Part shown: one piece after another, positions 43,053-55,400 of the stretch | How positions within the stretch are numbered: the stretch's first letter is position 1 | How the letters are laid out: each line of letters begins with the position of its first letter | Assembly (NCBI GenBank): GCA_030913385.1 | Contig: CP133159.1 | Coordinates: 4,815,001 to 4,879,000 of the forward strand | Length of the DNA: 64,000 nt | Origin: Cytophagaceae bacterium ABcell3 | Lineage (GTDB): Bacteria; Bacteroidota; Bacteroidia; Cytophagales; Cytophagaceae | Direction: 5' to 3' | Program-made: the position numbers and the translations under genes | Notes under the pieces: model-generated | Told to the model about the DNA's origin: nothing | The model's database searches: none | The model's input: only the letters and a program-made list of their open reading frames with translations

Positions 43053-45689
43053 TCAATCACTCAATGGGTTCCGGTCATATATATGCACCCAACCTTTAAG
43101 CGTTTTTACTTGATCTTCTTTCCGCAAACGCCTTCTATACGTAACTTCGGCACTATAATAGTAAACTCCTTCTTTTAAATCATACCCTTCGAAATTCTTC
43201 CCATCCCAATCTAAGTTTATATTATCATTACTACTGTAAACAAGCGCTCCCCAGCGATTATAAACATTGAATAGCACGCTTTCTACATTTAACGGCTCTG
43301 ACAAAGGAACAAAAAAGTCATTATATCCGTCGTTGTTCGGGGTAATAAGGTTTGGCAGGTCATACCCTACGCAGAGGTCTACACAAACTTTATTGCTCTT
43401 AGCTCCCTCCATACCATAATAATTGACTGCCGATATGGCATAGCACCCCGCAGTAGAAACTGTATCTATATGCCGAAAATACTCATCCTGAACATCAGCA
43501 ATATGTTCCAGCTCTTCATCTTCGTGAGGAGCAAAGTAGACTTTATAACCATAGCTTTCGGGCAAACAGTTTTCTTCCACAGAAAGCGTCCAGTACAAAT
43601 CGTTGTAATCAATATCCCTTTCGGCGCAGTTCAACCCTTCAAGAACTGGCGGGCAAGGCTCTATTGAGTCACGAGGTATAATACATACCTCCTGCGAGGT
43701 ATTGTAATAAATATCTGTAAAGATTTCTCGGCAATATTCACCCACAGTTTCAACATAATAACAAACCGTATCATCGTTTTGCAGACCAACATCAACATAG
43801 CTTCCAGCGTCTCCTGCATGCATTAAACTATCATGCAAACTAAACGATTCACCATTTACACTCCGGTATATTCTGTGATAAAAACCAGAAGTATTCCAAG
43901 GCACATCATATTCCCAACTAAGTATAGCCCTTTCATCTCCTGGCGCCCCTTGCAACCACACTGACGAAGCCCGTTCAGACCGCCCTAGGTATTCCCCACC
44001 GTTATGATAAAAATCTACCCGGTAACTATAAGCCATAGTAGCATTGTCCACCACATCTACAAAGGTGGTGTCATCGATATCGTTTGCCGTATGAATATGG
44101 GTATATTCTTGCCCGTCTATTCCTTCAGTTCTATAAAGCCTATATTCAAATGCGGGTTCTCCTGTAAGAGCAGGAGGTTTCATCCACCTGACCGTAATTT
44201 CACCAGCAAGGCTATCTGTCAAATTTACCGATACATTTGAAAACAAAGGCTCATCAGGAATCAAGCCACCACATACTTCTTCTGAAGGGAAACTCCGCCC
44301 AGCACCAGGATCTGGAAACTCTGCAACAATTACATAACAGTACTCAGAACCCTTGTTCAACCCTTCTCCCCTATTAGTATCAGTCCATGAGGTTGTTCCA
44401 ATAGGCACACGCCCTACCATCCTAAATCCATTATTTTCCAAAGAATAGTCGTCGCACGGTTCCAACTCAACACCTGGGTCGCACTCTTTCCTATAAATAG
44501 CCATTGCCCTCGCATCAGGGCAGGAGTAATCATCCCATTCTAGGAGCATTTCCCTACCTTCAGGAGTAGTTTTCAAACCAGTAGGTTCAGGGCCATAGAC
44601 AAAAATTTGCCAAGTTTTCATATCCACAAGCCTTACACTATTGCCACCAGGTATATCTTCAGCCTTAAACAATACATGATAAGGTTCTTTGCGGACATGC
44701 CCGCAGGTAGTTTGCCACTCAAAATCTCCTGTGGCAATAGGGAGCTGAGAACCTGAAGCAGAAAACGATGCCCTGTCTGAAAAATCTTGTAAATATATAC
44801 CGCTTACAGAACTAAGGTTTATTCTATGTCCATCGGGGTCATCTGCTTCAATTACCCTTTCAAGTTTTTTTCCAGCAACCAAACAAGTATCTTCAGGAAT
44901 AACCAGTTCAGGTTTTCTATTTCTATTATTAATTACTTCTATTTGCATATCCCGCACGATATGACTGATCCGTTGCCCGTCCCTCCACTCTTCAATCAAA
45001 AAAGCCACATTATAAATACCAGGTTCTGCAGGGGCGTCCCACACTAAATCACCTGTTACAGGGTCTAAGTTCAAGCTGCCGCCACCAAAAGCAGGATCGT
45101 TAGGATCGCGATAACCAGGGGCATTTACGCCAGGCCCCATGCGAGGTATGGTCATACGATAAGAAATGCTATCGCCGTCAATATCGAACGCACCGGGGTT
45201 ATGAATAAAGGTTTCGCCTACCACTGCACGGTCTATAGGAGGGTTCAATAAAACCGGTGTATTGTTTACGCCCATAAAAGGGTTAATACTAATGGCTGTC
45301 TGCAGGTAAAGCTCTACTCTTTCAGAATTAGAAATATTGCGGATACCAGCATTTCTGTAAATTTCAACAAAACTTACACGATAATTTCCAGCCGCACCAT
45401 AAGTATGCTCAACAACATAAGTTCTTCTTTCCGTATCGTTACCTATATTGACAGTAGACCTTACATTAACAGTTCTGGTAGTCCCATCCCCAAAGTCAAA
45501 ATCGGCAGTCCTTTGATCGATTCCAGAAGATATTTTAAGGTATAAGGTAAGTGTAAATCTAAAGGTCAAACTATTCTCCGAAACCCGCTGGGCCGTAATT
45601 TCACCTGCCCTTATATGACTGGCATGCAAGGCTGTAGAAGCGCCTATAAGCAACAACAAAGCAAGTAAGTATTTAATCTGAGCGTTCAT
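43053..45689 (-). CDS. Large exported gliding/adhesion-type protein with CHU_C (T9SS type B) C-terminus
   Basis: This 878-residue protein has a signal peptide (MNAQIKYLLALLLLIGASTALHA). PKD/cadherin-like domains follow at about 25-270, then several fibronectin III-like modules from about 365 to 700. The C-terminal CHU_C domain contains LPNLITPNNDGYNDFFVP, VFNVYNRWGALVYSS and LKEGVYYYSAEV, a type IX secretion signal. It is likely a cell-surface or secreted adhesin. A terminator follows. Confidence 0.88.
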   Translation of the reverse strand: MNAQIKYLLALLLLIGASTALHASHIRAGEITAQRVSENSLTFRFTLTLYLKISSGIDQRTADFDFGDGTTRTVNVRSTVNIGNDTERRTYVVEHTYGAAGNYRVSFVEIYRNAGIRNISNSERVELYLQTAISINPFMGVNNTPVLLNPPIDRAVVGETFIHNPGAFDIDGDSISYRMTIPRMGPGVNAPGYRDPNDPAFGGGSLNLDPVTGDLVWDAPAEPGIYNVAFLIEEWRDGQRISHIVRDMQIEVINNRNRKPELVIPEDTCLVAGKKLERVIEADDPDGHRINLSSVSGIYLQDFSDRASFSASGSQLPIATGDFEWQTTCGHVRKEPYHVLFKAEDIPGGNSVRLVDMKTWQIFVYGPEPTGLKTTPEGREMLLEWDDYSCPDARAMAIYRKECDPGVELEPCDDYSLENNGFRMVGRVPIGTTSWTDTNRGEGLNKGSEYCYVIVAEFPDPGAGRSFPSEEVCGGLIPDEPLFSNVSVNLTDSLAGEITVRWMKPPALTGEPAFEYRLYRTEGIDGQEYTHIHTANDIDDTTFVDVVDNATMAYSYRVDFYHNGGEYLGRSERASSVWLQGAPGDERAILSWEYDVPWNTSGFYHRIYRSVNGESFSLHDSLMHAGDAGSYVDVGLQNDDTVCYYVETVGEYCREIFTDIYYNTSQEVCIIPRDSIEPCPPVLEGLNCAERDIDYNDLYWTLSVEENCLPESYGYKVYFAPHEDEELEHIADVQDEYFRHIDTVSTAGCYAISAVNYYGMEGAKSNKVCVDLCVGYDLPNLITPNNDGYNDFFVPLSEPLNVESVLFNVYNRWGALVYSSNDNINLDWDGKNFEGYDLKEGVYYYSAEVTYRRRLRKEDQVKTLKGWVHIYDRNPLSD

Positions 45690-45858
45690 TACTTATTTAT
45701 ATAATGTAAGTATACAGAAATATCCTGATAAATGTTTTAAAATGGTGTTAGCCGTAAATAACTTACCCACCTGTAAAAATAATTGCTTTTGACCGGATTG
45801 GGGGTTAAATTTGGGCAATATATAAAATAAACGAAAACCATTACTAAATATTGACAGA

Positions 45859-46524
45859 ATGAACTGGTTTGCAAGAGCCTTCTCAGGCAGTATAGGAAGG
45901 AAGCTAATAATGTCATTAACCGGCATCTTCCTTATAAGTTTTTTAATAGTCCATTTATCTGGTAATTTCCTGCTCATTAGAGATGACGGTGGCGTAGCAT
46001 TTAACGCTTACGCACATTTCATGAAGGAAAACCCAATCATAAAGCTAATGGAAATTGTTTTGGCATTTGGCTTTATTTTTCACATTGTGTTTGCTGCCTT
46101 CTTAACATCCAGCAACAAAAAAGCCCGTCCGACGGCATATGCCCACAACAATGCTTCTGCTAACAGCTCATGGTTTTCAAGAAACATGGGGCTTACAGGC
46201 AGTATCATCTTAATCTTTTTGATCCTTCACTTAAGAACTTTTTTCATACCACACAAAGCTGGATGGTTTGAGCCTAGAGCTGACAATATGTATGATGAAG
46301 CAGTTATAGCCTTTTCTAGTGGCTTATATGTTTTATTCTATGTATTTGCAATGATCCTATTGGCATTTCACCTTGTACATGGTTTTTCCAGTGCTTTTCA
46401 AACTTTAGGATTAAGACATCCGAAATATTTTCCGGCAATCAGGTTAATAGGGTATGGCTTTGCAATCATAGTACCTCTGCTTTTTGCATTCATACCTGTT
46501 TACATGTATTTTGCCCAACAATGA
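45859..46524 (+). CDS. sdhC: Succinate dehydrogenase cytochrome b subunit
   Basis: This 221-residue membrane subunit has five transmembrane helices and the typical start NWFARAFSGSIGRKLIMSLTGIFLISFLIVHLSGN. Conserved His residues lie in helices 1, 2, 3 and 4 for two haems. This is the single-polypeptide type B form, so no sdhD is expected. A candidate TAAATTTG -7 box lies upstream near 45808. It heads sdhCAB. Confidence 0.95.
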   Translation: MNWFARAFSGSIGRKLIMSLTGIFLISFLIVHLSGNFLLIRDDGGVAFNAYAHFMKENPIIKLMEIVLAFGFIFHIVFAAFLTSSNKKARPTAYAHNNASANSSWFSRNMGLTGSIILIFLILHLRTFFIPHKAGWFEPRADNMYDEAVIAFSSGLYVLFYVFAMILLAFHLVHGFSSAFQTLGLRHPKYFPAIRLIGYGFAIIVPLLFAFIPVYMYFAQQ

Positions 46525-46575
46525 TCCTGACGGATTTATAAAAAATTAAAGTTTGAAAGCTGAGACATTACAATT

Positions 46576-48489
46576 ATGAAATTAGAATCAAAAATACCTG
46601 ATGGGCCGCTAGCAGAAAAGTGGACCAAACATAAATTTAACCTGAAGCTGGTAAACCCAGCCAATAAAAGAAAATACGATATTATTGTAGTAGGTACTGG
46701 TCTTGCAGGTGCATCTGCCGCCGCAACCCTTGCAGAACTTGGCTACAATGTAAAGGCATTTTGTTACCAAGATAGCCCTAGAAGAGCACACAGTATTGCT
46801 GCTCAAGGGGGTATCAATGCTGCCAAAAACTACCAAAACGATGGTGACAGTATTTTCAGATTGTTTTATGACACGATCAAAGGTGGAGACTACAGGGCTC
46901 GTGAAGGCAATGTACACAGACTGGCAGAAGTCAGTGTCAACATTATAGACCAATGTGTAGCACAAGGTGTTCCTTTTGCTAGAGAATACGGAGGGTATTT
47001 GGACAACCGCTCATTTGGTGGTGCTCAGGTATCTAGAACTTTCTACGCAAGAGGCCAAACCGGTCAGCAGTTGCTACTAGGTGCATATAGTGCACTTTCG
47101 AGGCAAGTAGGGCTTGGAAAAGTAAAGATGTATCCAAGAACTGAAATGCTTGACGTCATTACCATAGATGGACATGCAAGGGGAATTGTTGCCAGAGATC
47201 TTGTAACTGGTGAAATTACTACACATGCTGGCCATGCCGTGCTTCTATGTACAGGTGGTTATGGAAATGTTTTCTACCTTTCTACCAATGCACAAGGATC
47301 AAATGCAACAGCAGCATGGAGAGCGCATAAAAAAGGTGCTTATTTTGCCAATCCTTGTTATACACAAATTCACCCTACTTGTATTCCTGTTACAGGCGAC
47401 CATCAGTCAAAACTAACACTGATGAGTGAGAGTTTAAGAAATGACGGTCGTGTTTGGGTGCCTAAAGCCAAAGGAGACAAGAGAAAGCCTCAGGATATCC
47501 CTGAAAATGAAAGAGATTATTACCTAGAAAGAAAATACCCTTCTTTTGGTAACCTAGTACCAAGGGATGTGGCTTCAAGAAATGCCAAGGAGCAGTGTGA
47601 TGCAGGTAAAGGTGTAGGAACTTCTGGCTTAGCAGTATACCTCGACTTTTCTGACGCAATAAACAGAATGGGCGAAGATGCAGTAAGGGCCAAGTATGGT
47701 AACTTGTTTGACATGTACGAGCAGATTACCGGAGAAAACCCTTATAAATCCCCAATGAGAATATATCCGGCAGTACACTATACAATGGGTGGTCTTTGGG
47801 TAGATTACAACTTAATGACAACCATTCCTGGCTTATATGCACTAGGAGAAGCAAACTTCTCAGACCATGGCGCAAACCGTCTTGGAGCCAGTGCTCTTAT
47901 GCAAGGACTTGCCGATGGGTATTTTGTAATTCCATATACACTTGGTGATTATTTGGCGACTATAGGGCCAAAGCCTGTAGATGCTAAAGACCCTGCTTTC
48001 AAAGCAGCTGAAAAAGAAGTTACAGATAGAATAAAAAAACTACTTTCTATACAAGGTACCAAAACCGTTACCGAATATCATCGTGAGCTTGGCCATATTA
48101 TGTGGGACTACTGCGGAATGGCCAGAAATGCAGAAGGGCTTAAGAAAGCTAAAACCATGATAAAGGAGTTGCGTGAAGACTTCTGGAAAAATGTAAAAGT
48201 AACAGGTGCTGAAGGCGAACTTAACCAAAACCTTGAAAAAGCTAACAGAGTAGCAGACTTCTTGGAGCTTGGAGAACTAATGGTGGATGATGCATTGAAC
48301 AGAAATGAATCATGCGGTGGCCACTTTAGAGAAGAATATCAGACTGAAGAAAATGAAGCAAGACGTGATGACGAAAATTATGCCTATGTAGCAGCATGGG
48401 AGCATAAAGGAGAAGGTGCACAGCATGAGCTTCATAAAGAAGAACTGAAATTCGAAAATGTAAAACTGACTCAAAGAAGCTATAAATAA
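46576..48489 (+). CDS. sdhA: Succinate dehydrogenase flavoprotein subunit
   Basis: This 637-residue FAD subunit has the dinucleotide-binding [20 protein letters not shown], the flavinylation segment [17 protein letters not shown], the substrate region HPTCIPVTG, and the catalytic Arg near [20 protein letters not shown]. It oxidises succinate to fumarate. It sits 51 bases after sdhC. Confidence 0.97.
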   Translation: MKLESKIPDGPLAEKWTKHKFNLKLVNPANKRKYDIIVVGTGLAGASAAATLAELGYNVKAFCYQDSPRRAHSIAAQGGINAAKNYQNDGDSIFRLFYDTIKGGDYRAREGNVHRLAEVSVNIIDQCVAQGVPFAREYGGYLDNRSFGGAQVSRTFYARGQTGQQLLLGAYSALSRQVGLGKVKMYPRTEMLDVITIDGHARGIVARDLVTGEITTHAGHAVLLCTGGYGNVFYLSTNAQGSNATAAWRAHKKGAYFANPCYTQIHPTCIPVTGDHQSKLTLMSESLRNDGRVWVPKAKGDKRKPQDIPENERDYYLERKYPSFGNLVPRDVASRNAKEQCDAGKGVGTSGLAVYLDFSDAINRMGEDAVRAKYGNLFDMYEQITGENPYKSPMRIYPAVHYTMGGLWVDYNLMTTIPGLYALGEANFSDHGANRLGASALMQGLADGYFVIPYTLGDYLATIGPKPVDAKDPAFKAAEKEVTDRIKKLLSIQGTKTVTEYHRELGHIMWDYCGMARNAEGLKKAKTMIKELREDFWKNVKVTGAEGELNQNLEKANRVADFLELGELMVDDALNRNESCGGHFREEYQTEENEARRDDENYAYVAAWEHKGEGAQHELHKEELKFENVKLTQRSYK

Positions 48490-48540
48490 GCTAGAGTCTA
48501 TTAAATTAAATCTTTCAATAATTCATTAGATCTTAATACC

Positions 48541-49305
48541 ATGGCCGGAAATATGAATTTAACCCTAAAAGTTTGGCGTCAGAAAGATGCTAAATCTGAA
48601 GGCAAACTTGTTACTTATAAAGCTACAGATATATCCCCAGACATGTCTTTTCTAGAAATGATAGATGTGGTAAATGAGAGCATTATAAAATCAGGCGATG
48701 AGCCTATTGCCTTTGACCACGACTGTCGTGAAGGTATCTGCGGTACCTGTAGTATGTATATTAACGGAAGAGCCCACGGCCCTAAATCTGGTGTAACCAC
48801 TTGCCAGCTCCACATGAGAAGTTTTAAAGATGGAGACACCATAGTTATTGAGCCGTGGAGAGCTGCAGCATTTCCGGTCATCAAGGACTTGGTTGTGGAC
48901 AGAGGAGCCTTTGACAGGATAATGTCAGCTGGTGGTTATGTTTCGGTAAATACCGGAGGCGTACCTGATGCCAATGCCATTCCTATTCCTAAGCAAGATG
49001 CCGACAAAGCTTTTGACGCTGCTACCTGTATAGGGTGTGGTGCTTGTGTGGCTGCCTGTAAAAATGCCTCTGCCATGTTGTTTGTTTCTGCCAAAGTATC
49101 TCAATTGGCCCTACTCCCTCAAGGTAAAGTAGAAAGAAAAACCCGTGTAGAGAGAATGGTAGAGCAAATGAACGAAGAAGGCTTTGGCTCTTGCACCAAT
49201 ACTGGCGCGTGCTCTGTAGAATGCCCTAAGCTAATCTCTCAAGATAATATTGCTAGGTTGAACAGGGAGTATATAAAAGCAAAAGCTTCTTCTGAGAACT
49301 TGTAA
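48541..49305 (+). CDS. sdhB: Succinate dehydrogenase iron-sulfur subunit
   Basis: This 254-residue protein has the [2Fe-2S] motif [28 protein letters not shown] shortened around residues 61-88. It also has the cysteine groups [14 protein letters not shown] and [13 protein letters not shown] for the [4Fe-4S] and [3Fe-4S] centres. It passes electrons from SdhA to SdhC. It is the last gene of sdhCAB, followed by a terminator. Confidence 0.97.
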   Translation: MAGNMNLTLKVWRQKDAKSEGKLVTYKATDISPDMSFLEMIDVVNESIIKSGDEPIAFDHDCREGICGTCSMYINGRAHGPKSGVTTCQLHMRSFKDGDTIVIEPWRAAAFPVIKDLVVDRGAFDRIMSAGGYVSVNTGGVPDANAIPIPKQDADKAFDAATCIGCGACVAACKNASAMLFVSAKVSQLALLPQGKVERKTRVERMVEQMNEEGFGSCTNTGACSVECPKLISQDNIARLNREYIKAKASSENL

Positions 49306-49375
49306 GCCTTGCGTTAAACAGGGAGCTTTGTTAAAGATCCCCTTGCAGTAGTTTGTTCAACATTGAACAAGACAT

Positions 49376-49417
49376 ATAAAAAAAGCCGATAGTTTACTAA
49401 AACCGTCGGCTTTTTTC
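49376..49417 (+). terminator. Terminator after sdhCAB
   Basis: AAAAAGCCGA pairs with TCGGCTTTTT around a loop of about 15 bases, followed by a T-run, 70 bases after the sdhB stop. Confidence 0.88.
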
Positions 49418-49504
49418 TTTTAACCTGAATTATGCGATAGATTTCGTATTGAGGAGCAAAATAGCAATAATCAGTACTTTTGGGCGCTTGTCAGAACGCC
49501 CTAA

Positions 49505-52294
49505 TTAATAACAGATCATTTTTTTAGTAATATTGATCCCCTCCCCCGACAAGCGATATAAATAAGTGCCAGTTTGTAGCCCTGGGCTGTTGAATTCAAA
49601 TTCATGCTCCCCTGCACTTACCGTTTGATCAGCAACTACACCAACTATCTGCCCAAGCATATTGAGTACTTCCAAACGTACATGCTGAGGCTCTTCTAAA
49701 CTGACCTTAAAGGTTGTATGACCATTGAATGGGTTCGGATAGTTAAATATATTAGCATTTTTGACCACCACTTTCTTCTCCCGGTTTCCTACAATAGCTG
49801 GCTCCTTATTGATTAACACATAGTCGTGTGTTTCTCCATAGGGATAATACCCACAAGCTGCAACTTCACCTGACACATACTCCGTCTCCCAGCAAATAAT
49901 TCGCATACCTAAAACTTTTGCAGTGGCATTAGGGACTCTTACCGTCGTTGTATAGGTTGTTTGAAAATGAGACAGGTTTGGAGATGTACTGACTAATTCA
50001 TCGTGATCATTATAAACACCGTCTCCATTCCAATCGATATAAACCTTTACCCTTCTAGAATAATCATTTTGACAACTAGCTAAACCAACCTCTAATTCTA
50101 TTTCTTGTCCATGGTAAACTTCGGCGAACTCATCATAAAAATCAGAGTAAGTCCTACAGTTGTTATTTAAAGAGGTATTTATATCCCCAAATTTAACACT
50201 GTTAATAATCGCATCTTCATCAGATATTGCCCTTGAGTTACAGTATGGGTGAATAGCATAAAAAATATGCTCATACTCGGCAGTTCCCGCAGCGTTTGTT
50301 ACAGCCAACGTACCTATCGGGTCGTTATAAGGAATAGTTGCCTCAATTGTATTTTCTGACAAAACATTGAAGTACGCTTCGTTTCCATTAAAGGTCACCG
50401 AAGTAATACCATTAAAAACGCCTTCTATTGTCACCTTACTCCCCCTTACACCCATAGCAGGTGAAACAGAAGTAATTTCTGGCACAGCATCTACAGGCCC
50501 TGAACCTATTCGCAAAGTATAATCTTGCGTCTCCCCGTAGCTATAATTGCCGCAAGCACTGACATCCGTGTCGTGCGCGTGTTCCCAAACAATTACCCTC
50601 ATTCGAACCCGGCTATTAGGAACAGCATGCTCGGGGACATCAATCATAGAAGAAAAATCGCTGCCAGACGACAACTCCCCTGTTTCAACAACTAGCTCGC
50701 CTTCATCCCCAAAATCAAAATTGTTATTCCAGTCGACATAGACTTTAATTTTTTGGCTATTGCTTAAACCACATGTTCCAGTATAAACCCCCAGTTCAAA
50801 AGACTCATATACTTCATTTACCAAGCTGGAATTATCCGTATATGTCCTACAGTTCTCGGAAAAAGAAGTATCCAAACTACCACCTATTGTCACCCTTTGA
50901 ATAAGAGAATTCTGTTCATTGCTAGCCTCAGACACACAATATTGTTGACGTTCGTTAGCTTCCATCCCATCATGGAACATTGCTCCGCTATTAACAGGGT
51001 CTAACCAATCCATCAAACGACGATATGTGATTCCGCCACCATTCCAGGAAACGTAAAACTTTCCATAATAGTCCACTCCATCGGCACGGGAACAAGAGGC
51101 CGTACCACCATAAAGCTGACCAATAATTCGGTGGTTTTCATCAAAAAGAGGGGCTCCTGAGGAACCAGCTTCTGTAGTAGTATTTCTGTCCCATTGTACC
51201 TCCCACATATCAGGATATCCAAGATGTTCTCCATCTGCAGGAGAGTCATCGAATGAAATCTTTTTAATATCTCCAGAAGGGTGGTGAATGCTTACCGTAC
51301 TGGAAGGAGCAGTCTTTTCTCTAGACCAGCCAGCATAAAACACATTATAATGTTCCGGCGCCTTGGAGTTCATTTCTAAAAGCAGAAAATCTGACACCTC
51401 GTCTCTAGCTTTTAGACTAGCACCAGAAACGGTATAATTTGAAGGTCCATCCTGATCGCTACAATCAGGACTTTCATAATTAAAAGCAAATACCCAAGTG
51501 GACACATCTCCACCAGAAACCAAACAGTGGTCTGCTGTCAATATATAGGGCGTACCATCATTGGCTGTATTGTTGATCAAGGCACCACTGCATAAACCAC
51601 CACCAGCCAGAACTAAAGAAACAGCCCTCTTTTCTTTTTCCCAATCGGCACCATCAGGACAATTAACATTCATGTTACAATCACCCGAATCCCCAAACCC
51701 TCCAAAAGATTTCATCTTTGTAAAAACATCTTCAAAAGCATGAATTACCTGCCCTACAACTAACTGTCCTTTGCCTGCTACATTGGCAGGTTCATAGTAT
51801 TCAAGATATATCTCTTCCCCACTCACAGGCATAATGCCTAACTTACCATCATCTTGATTTATTCTACTGGAAAATGCGCCAAGCACCTCAGACCTGTCGG
51901 CATTATAGATAAATAGAGAGGCTCCCTCAGGAAGTTTATATTTACTAAGGATCAAGTTAATAGAAAAGGCTCCTTCGGAGCGTATACCTAACCTCCACAA
52001 CCGATCTCCATTGGGTAAGGAAGTCCATTCTCCTGCATCTTCCAGCCCCTTCTCCAATTTCAGCGAATGCCCAAATTGATAATATTTGCCTTTGCCGAGT
52101 TTTCTTGCCTCAGCTTTCACCTTTTCAACATCAAATTTCGGCATGTTTATAACCGGTACATTTGATGACTTTCGGGCAAAACTATTCCTAAGGCTATAGG
52201 GCTCGCCACCTTCACTTATTTGACCAAAAGATTTGGTACCTAGAAAAAAAATTGTGCTAAAAACAAAGCAAACGACATAAAGCTTATTCTTCAT
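49505..52294 (-). CDS. Exported Lys-C-like serine protease with GEVED, TIG and T9SS type A domains
   Basis: This 929-residue protein has a signal peptide (cleavage near residue 25), a propeptide, and a trypsin-fold domain at about 205-440 with the complete triad: His256 (TADHC), Asp302 (SDFLLLEM) and Ser379 (GSSGAP). That organisation matches lysyl endopeptidases. Two GEVED domains (DWNNNFDFGDEGE, DWNGDGVYNDHDE) flank a TIG/IPT domain, and a Por-type C-terminal sorting signal (NYPNPFNGHTTFKVSL...GTYLYRLSGE) ends it. It is secreted by the type IX system, perhaps surface-anchored. Its larger paralogue follows at 52441. Confidence 0.88.
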   Translation of the reverse strand: MKNKLYVVCFVFSTIFFLGTKSFGQISEGGEPYSLRNSFARKSSNVPVINMPKFDVEKVKAEARKLGKGKYYQFGHSLKLEKGLEDAGEWTSLPNGDRLWRLGIRSEGAFSINLILSKYKLPEGASLFIYNADRSEVLGAFSSRINQDDGKLGIMPVSGEEIYLEYYEPANVAGKGQLVVGQVIHAFEDVFTKMKSFGGFGDSGDCNMNVNCPDGADWEKEKRAVSLVLAGGGLCSGALINNTANDGTPYILTADHCLVSGGDVSTWVFAFNYESPDCSDQDGPSNYTVSGASLKARDEVSDFLLLEMNSKAPEHYNVFYAGWSREKTAPSSTVSIHHPSGDIKKISFDDSPADGEHLGYPDMWEVQWDRNTTTEAGSSGAPLFDENHRIIGQLYGGTASCSRADGVDYYGKFYVSWNGGGITYRRLMDWLDPVNSGAMFHDGMEANERQQYCVSEASNEQNSLIQRVTIGGSLDTSFSENCRTYTDNSSLVNEVYESFELGVYTGTCGLSNSQKIKVYVDWNNNFDFGDEGELVVETGELSSGSDFSSMIDVPEHAVPNSRVRMRVIVWEHAHDTDVSACGNYSYGETQDYTLRIGSGPVDAVPEITSVSPAMGVRGSKVTIEGVFNGITSVTFNGNEAYFNVLSENTIEATIPYNDPIGTLAVTNAAGTAEYEHIFYAIHPYCNSRAISDEDAIINSVKFGDINTSLNNNCRTYSDFYDEFAEVYHGQEIELEVGLASCQNDYSRRVKVYIDWNGDGVYNDHDELVSTSPNLSHFQTTYTTTVRVPNATAKVLGMRIICWETEYVSGEVAACGYYPYGETHDYVLINKEPAIVGNREKKVVVKNANIFNYPNPFNGHTTFKVSLEEPQHVRLEVLNMLGQIVGVVADQTVSAGEHEFEFNSPGLQTGTYLYRLSGEGINITKKMICY

Positions 52295-52440
52295 GGAATA
52301 ATTGGGATAATATCATTTTAAAGATATGGAAATTATTTAAAGAACGTAAAGGCAACAGTAAATTTTGTCCTGTATATAAACTTCTTAAGAGTTTTTTGTT
52401 CACCTTTAGAACCCAATAATTTCCATATCAACGTTAAGCA

Positions 52441-55400
52441 TTAATACTTAACGATTTTCCCAACATAATCCACATCTTCGCCAGTTAGTTTATAAATGTA
52501 AGTACCGGCAGGCAAAGAGTTGCCATTAAACTTATATAAGTGCTCACCGCTGCCCAGTTGCTGGTCAAATACTACAGATACCAATTCTCCTAAAACATTA
52601 TGTATTTCCAGTTTTAAGTGCTGCCCTTTAGGAGTGGCTATTTTAAAATTAGTAATATCATTAAAAGGGTTAGGGTAAGAAGTAACAGATACATTATTGC
52701 TGATTTGTCTATTAGCAGACATAATCTCGTCAATAGAAATAGTATAGTCTTGTGTTTCCCCGTGAGGATAACGGCCACACGGCTGAATTACATCTGGGTT
52801 ATCAGTTTTGACACAGACAATCCTCATTTTTGTTTCACCGAGTACAGCATCTTCCGGCACTTCTATTGAACCTTCAAAGAAGTCGTCAGTAGACATAGTA
52901 CCCGTAAAAGCCGCTTCTTCATCTTCCGTAAATACTTGGTCGCCATTCCAATCTATATATACTTTAGCCATGCTGTTCCTTTCAGCCCCACATGAACCCA
53001 GTGCAATATAAGTATATACATCATCGCCCTGTCGCACTTTTATAGGCTCATCTTCTACAAAGCTTTGGTAAGATTTACATTCTCCTAAAGAAAAGTACTC
53101 CATATCGTCAAAGCGGAAAACAGAAACAATAGAATAATCATCCTGAATAGCTTCAGACATACAATATTCTTCTATAGTAAAATCATCGTAAGAGTCAGAG
53201 CCCATATCATTGACCACGGTTATAGGTGCAGTTACATTCTGGGGAGCAGTAACAGATAAGGATGAAGAAGTCTGGCTCTCTATTTCAACAGCCACCCCTC
53301 CAAAATAAACGGTAGATACATTTTCAAAGTTACTGCCCGATATCACAACACTAGTACCAGATGCAATACTTTCAGGAGACACCGATTCAATTTGAGGGAA
53401 ATCTTCTGATGAAGAAACGATATTTACAGAATAGTCTTCTGTTTCTCCCCAGTTATACTCGCCACAAGCACTAACAGAAGCCAATTCTGCCCCTTCTACA
53501 CATACCAGACGCATACGAGCAGTTCCTGTAACATCCAAGTCTTCAGGTATTGTTACTTCTAAATTGTATATATCCTGATTTGACTGCCCTGATGCCACAA
53601 GCTCTGCGACCTCATCAAACTCATGATTTTGGTCAAAATCTATATAAGCTTTTAGTGCATGATTTTCCAGACTTCCACAAGAATTTACCAACACCTGAAG
53701 ATGTAAAACCTGCCCAGGATAAACATTAGCTACATGGTCTGTAAAGTCTGTGTATACCGGACAATCGCCAGACTCGTTGTCAATAGTACCAAACAGCACT
53801 CGGTCTATTTTGGTATCGATAGAAGATGAGGCCTGGCTGACACAATAATTTTCAATTCGAAAGACTGAAGATTCGCCACTACCAGCGGGGTTGGTAACAA
53901 TTACAGGCCCCGTACTTGCACCCGTTGGAACCTCTACAGTAATTCTGGAATCAGACTCCACGTTAAAAACCGGTGTAACAGCCCCCCCGAAAGATATAGA
54001 AGTGATGGCTTCAAAGTTTTCACCTTCCAGTGTCACTAACGTACCAGGTTCTCCTGCCTCAGGGGAAATAGAAGTGATAACAGGAGCGTCACCTGTATAC
54101 TCTTTGACATCTAAAATATAGTCTTGTGTTTCTCCAAAAGCGTAAGAGCCACATGGATCAACTTGGCCTCCTCCCGCCGATTCCCAACATACAACCCTAA
54201 GACGCACAGGTCGGGAAGTAGATGCTTGGTCAGGTATAGTCAAAAATGTGCTGAAGGTACCTTCCGCTTCATAAGGAGGAGAAGTTGCAACGATTTCCCC
54301 TGGGCCATCAAAAGAACCATCAGCATCCCAGTCTGCAAAAATCCGAACCCGTTTGGTATAATTTTCCCTACAAGCGCCTACAGAAACTTCGATTGGCAAA
54401 GTTTTACCTTTATAGGTCTCTTTAGGCATGTTTGTAAAATCCGAATATCCCCTACAATTGTCGCCAAGCCGGTTTGTAAATGAGCCAATGGTAACACTAT
54501 CTATCCTAGCACCACTATTACTATTAGGACTTGAAGTGCAATAACTAGGCACAAAGGAAAAAACACCTTCGGAAGTACTTGTGCCTGCAGGGTTACCCAC
54601 AGAAATCGTCCCTTCTGTATCACCTTCTGGCACTACAGCTCTAATTTCACTATCAGAAACAACTGTAAAAGAAGCGGCTTCAATACCATTGAAAGTAACG
54701 CTGGTAATTGATTCAAAAGAACCAACAATGGTAACCTGAGTACCAGCAGTTCCGCCTTCTGGAGAGAAAGAAGCGATAACAGGCGCTTCGCCAGCAGCAA
54801 AATCTACGTCAGACTCTCCAGCGCCTGCTGGGTTATGCACTGCTATAGGACCGTAAACATCTCCATTCGGAACTATAGCTCTTACTTCTTCAGAAGAAAT
54901 TACTTCATACGATTCAGCTTCAACTCCATTGAAAGTGACACCATTAACCATTTCAAAAGATCCTAAAATTGTCACTTCATCTCCAGGAAAACCGTTTTCT
55001 GGAGAAAAAGAAGAAATAACAGGAACGTCCCCTTCAAATTCGTTTACTTGAATAGAATAGTCACGCGTTTCACCCCAGTTATAAGAATCGCATGGCCCCA
55101 AATCAGACATACCACTTGACTCCCAGCAAATAATTCTCATTCTAACAGGGCGTGCTGTTACGGCACGATTTGGCACCTCTACAAGCAAATCAAAAGTACC
55201 TTCACGGCTAAAAACGGGAGAAACACCCAGTTCTTCGCCTTCATCTTCAAAATCACCATCTCCATTCCAGTCCACAAAAACTTTAACCATTTTATTATAA
55301 TGTTCATCACATGCCCCTACTGAGACCGAAAGTTCTTGAGACGCTCCATATTCCATTTCGTTGACAAGATGCGTATTGTTAGAATAACGTCTACAGGAGC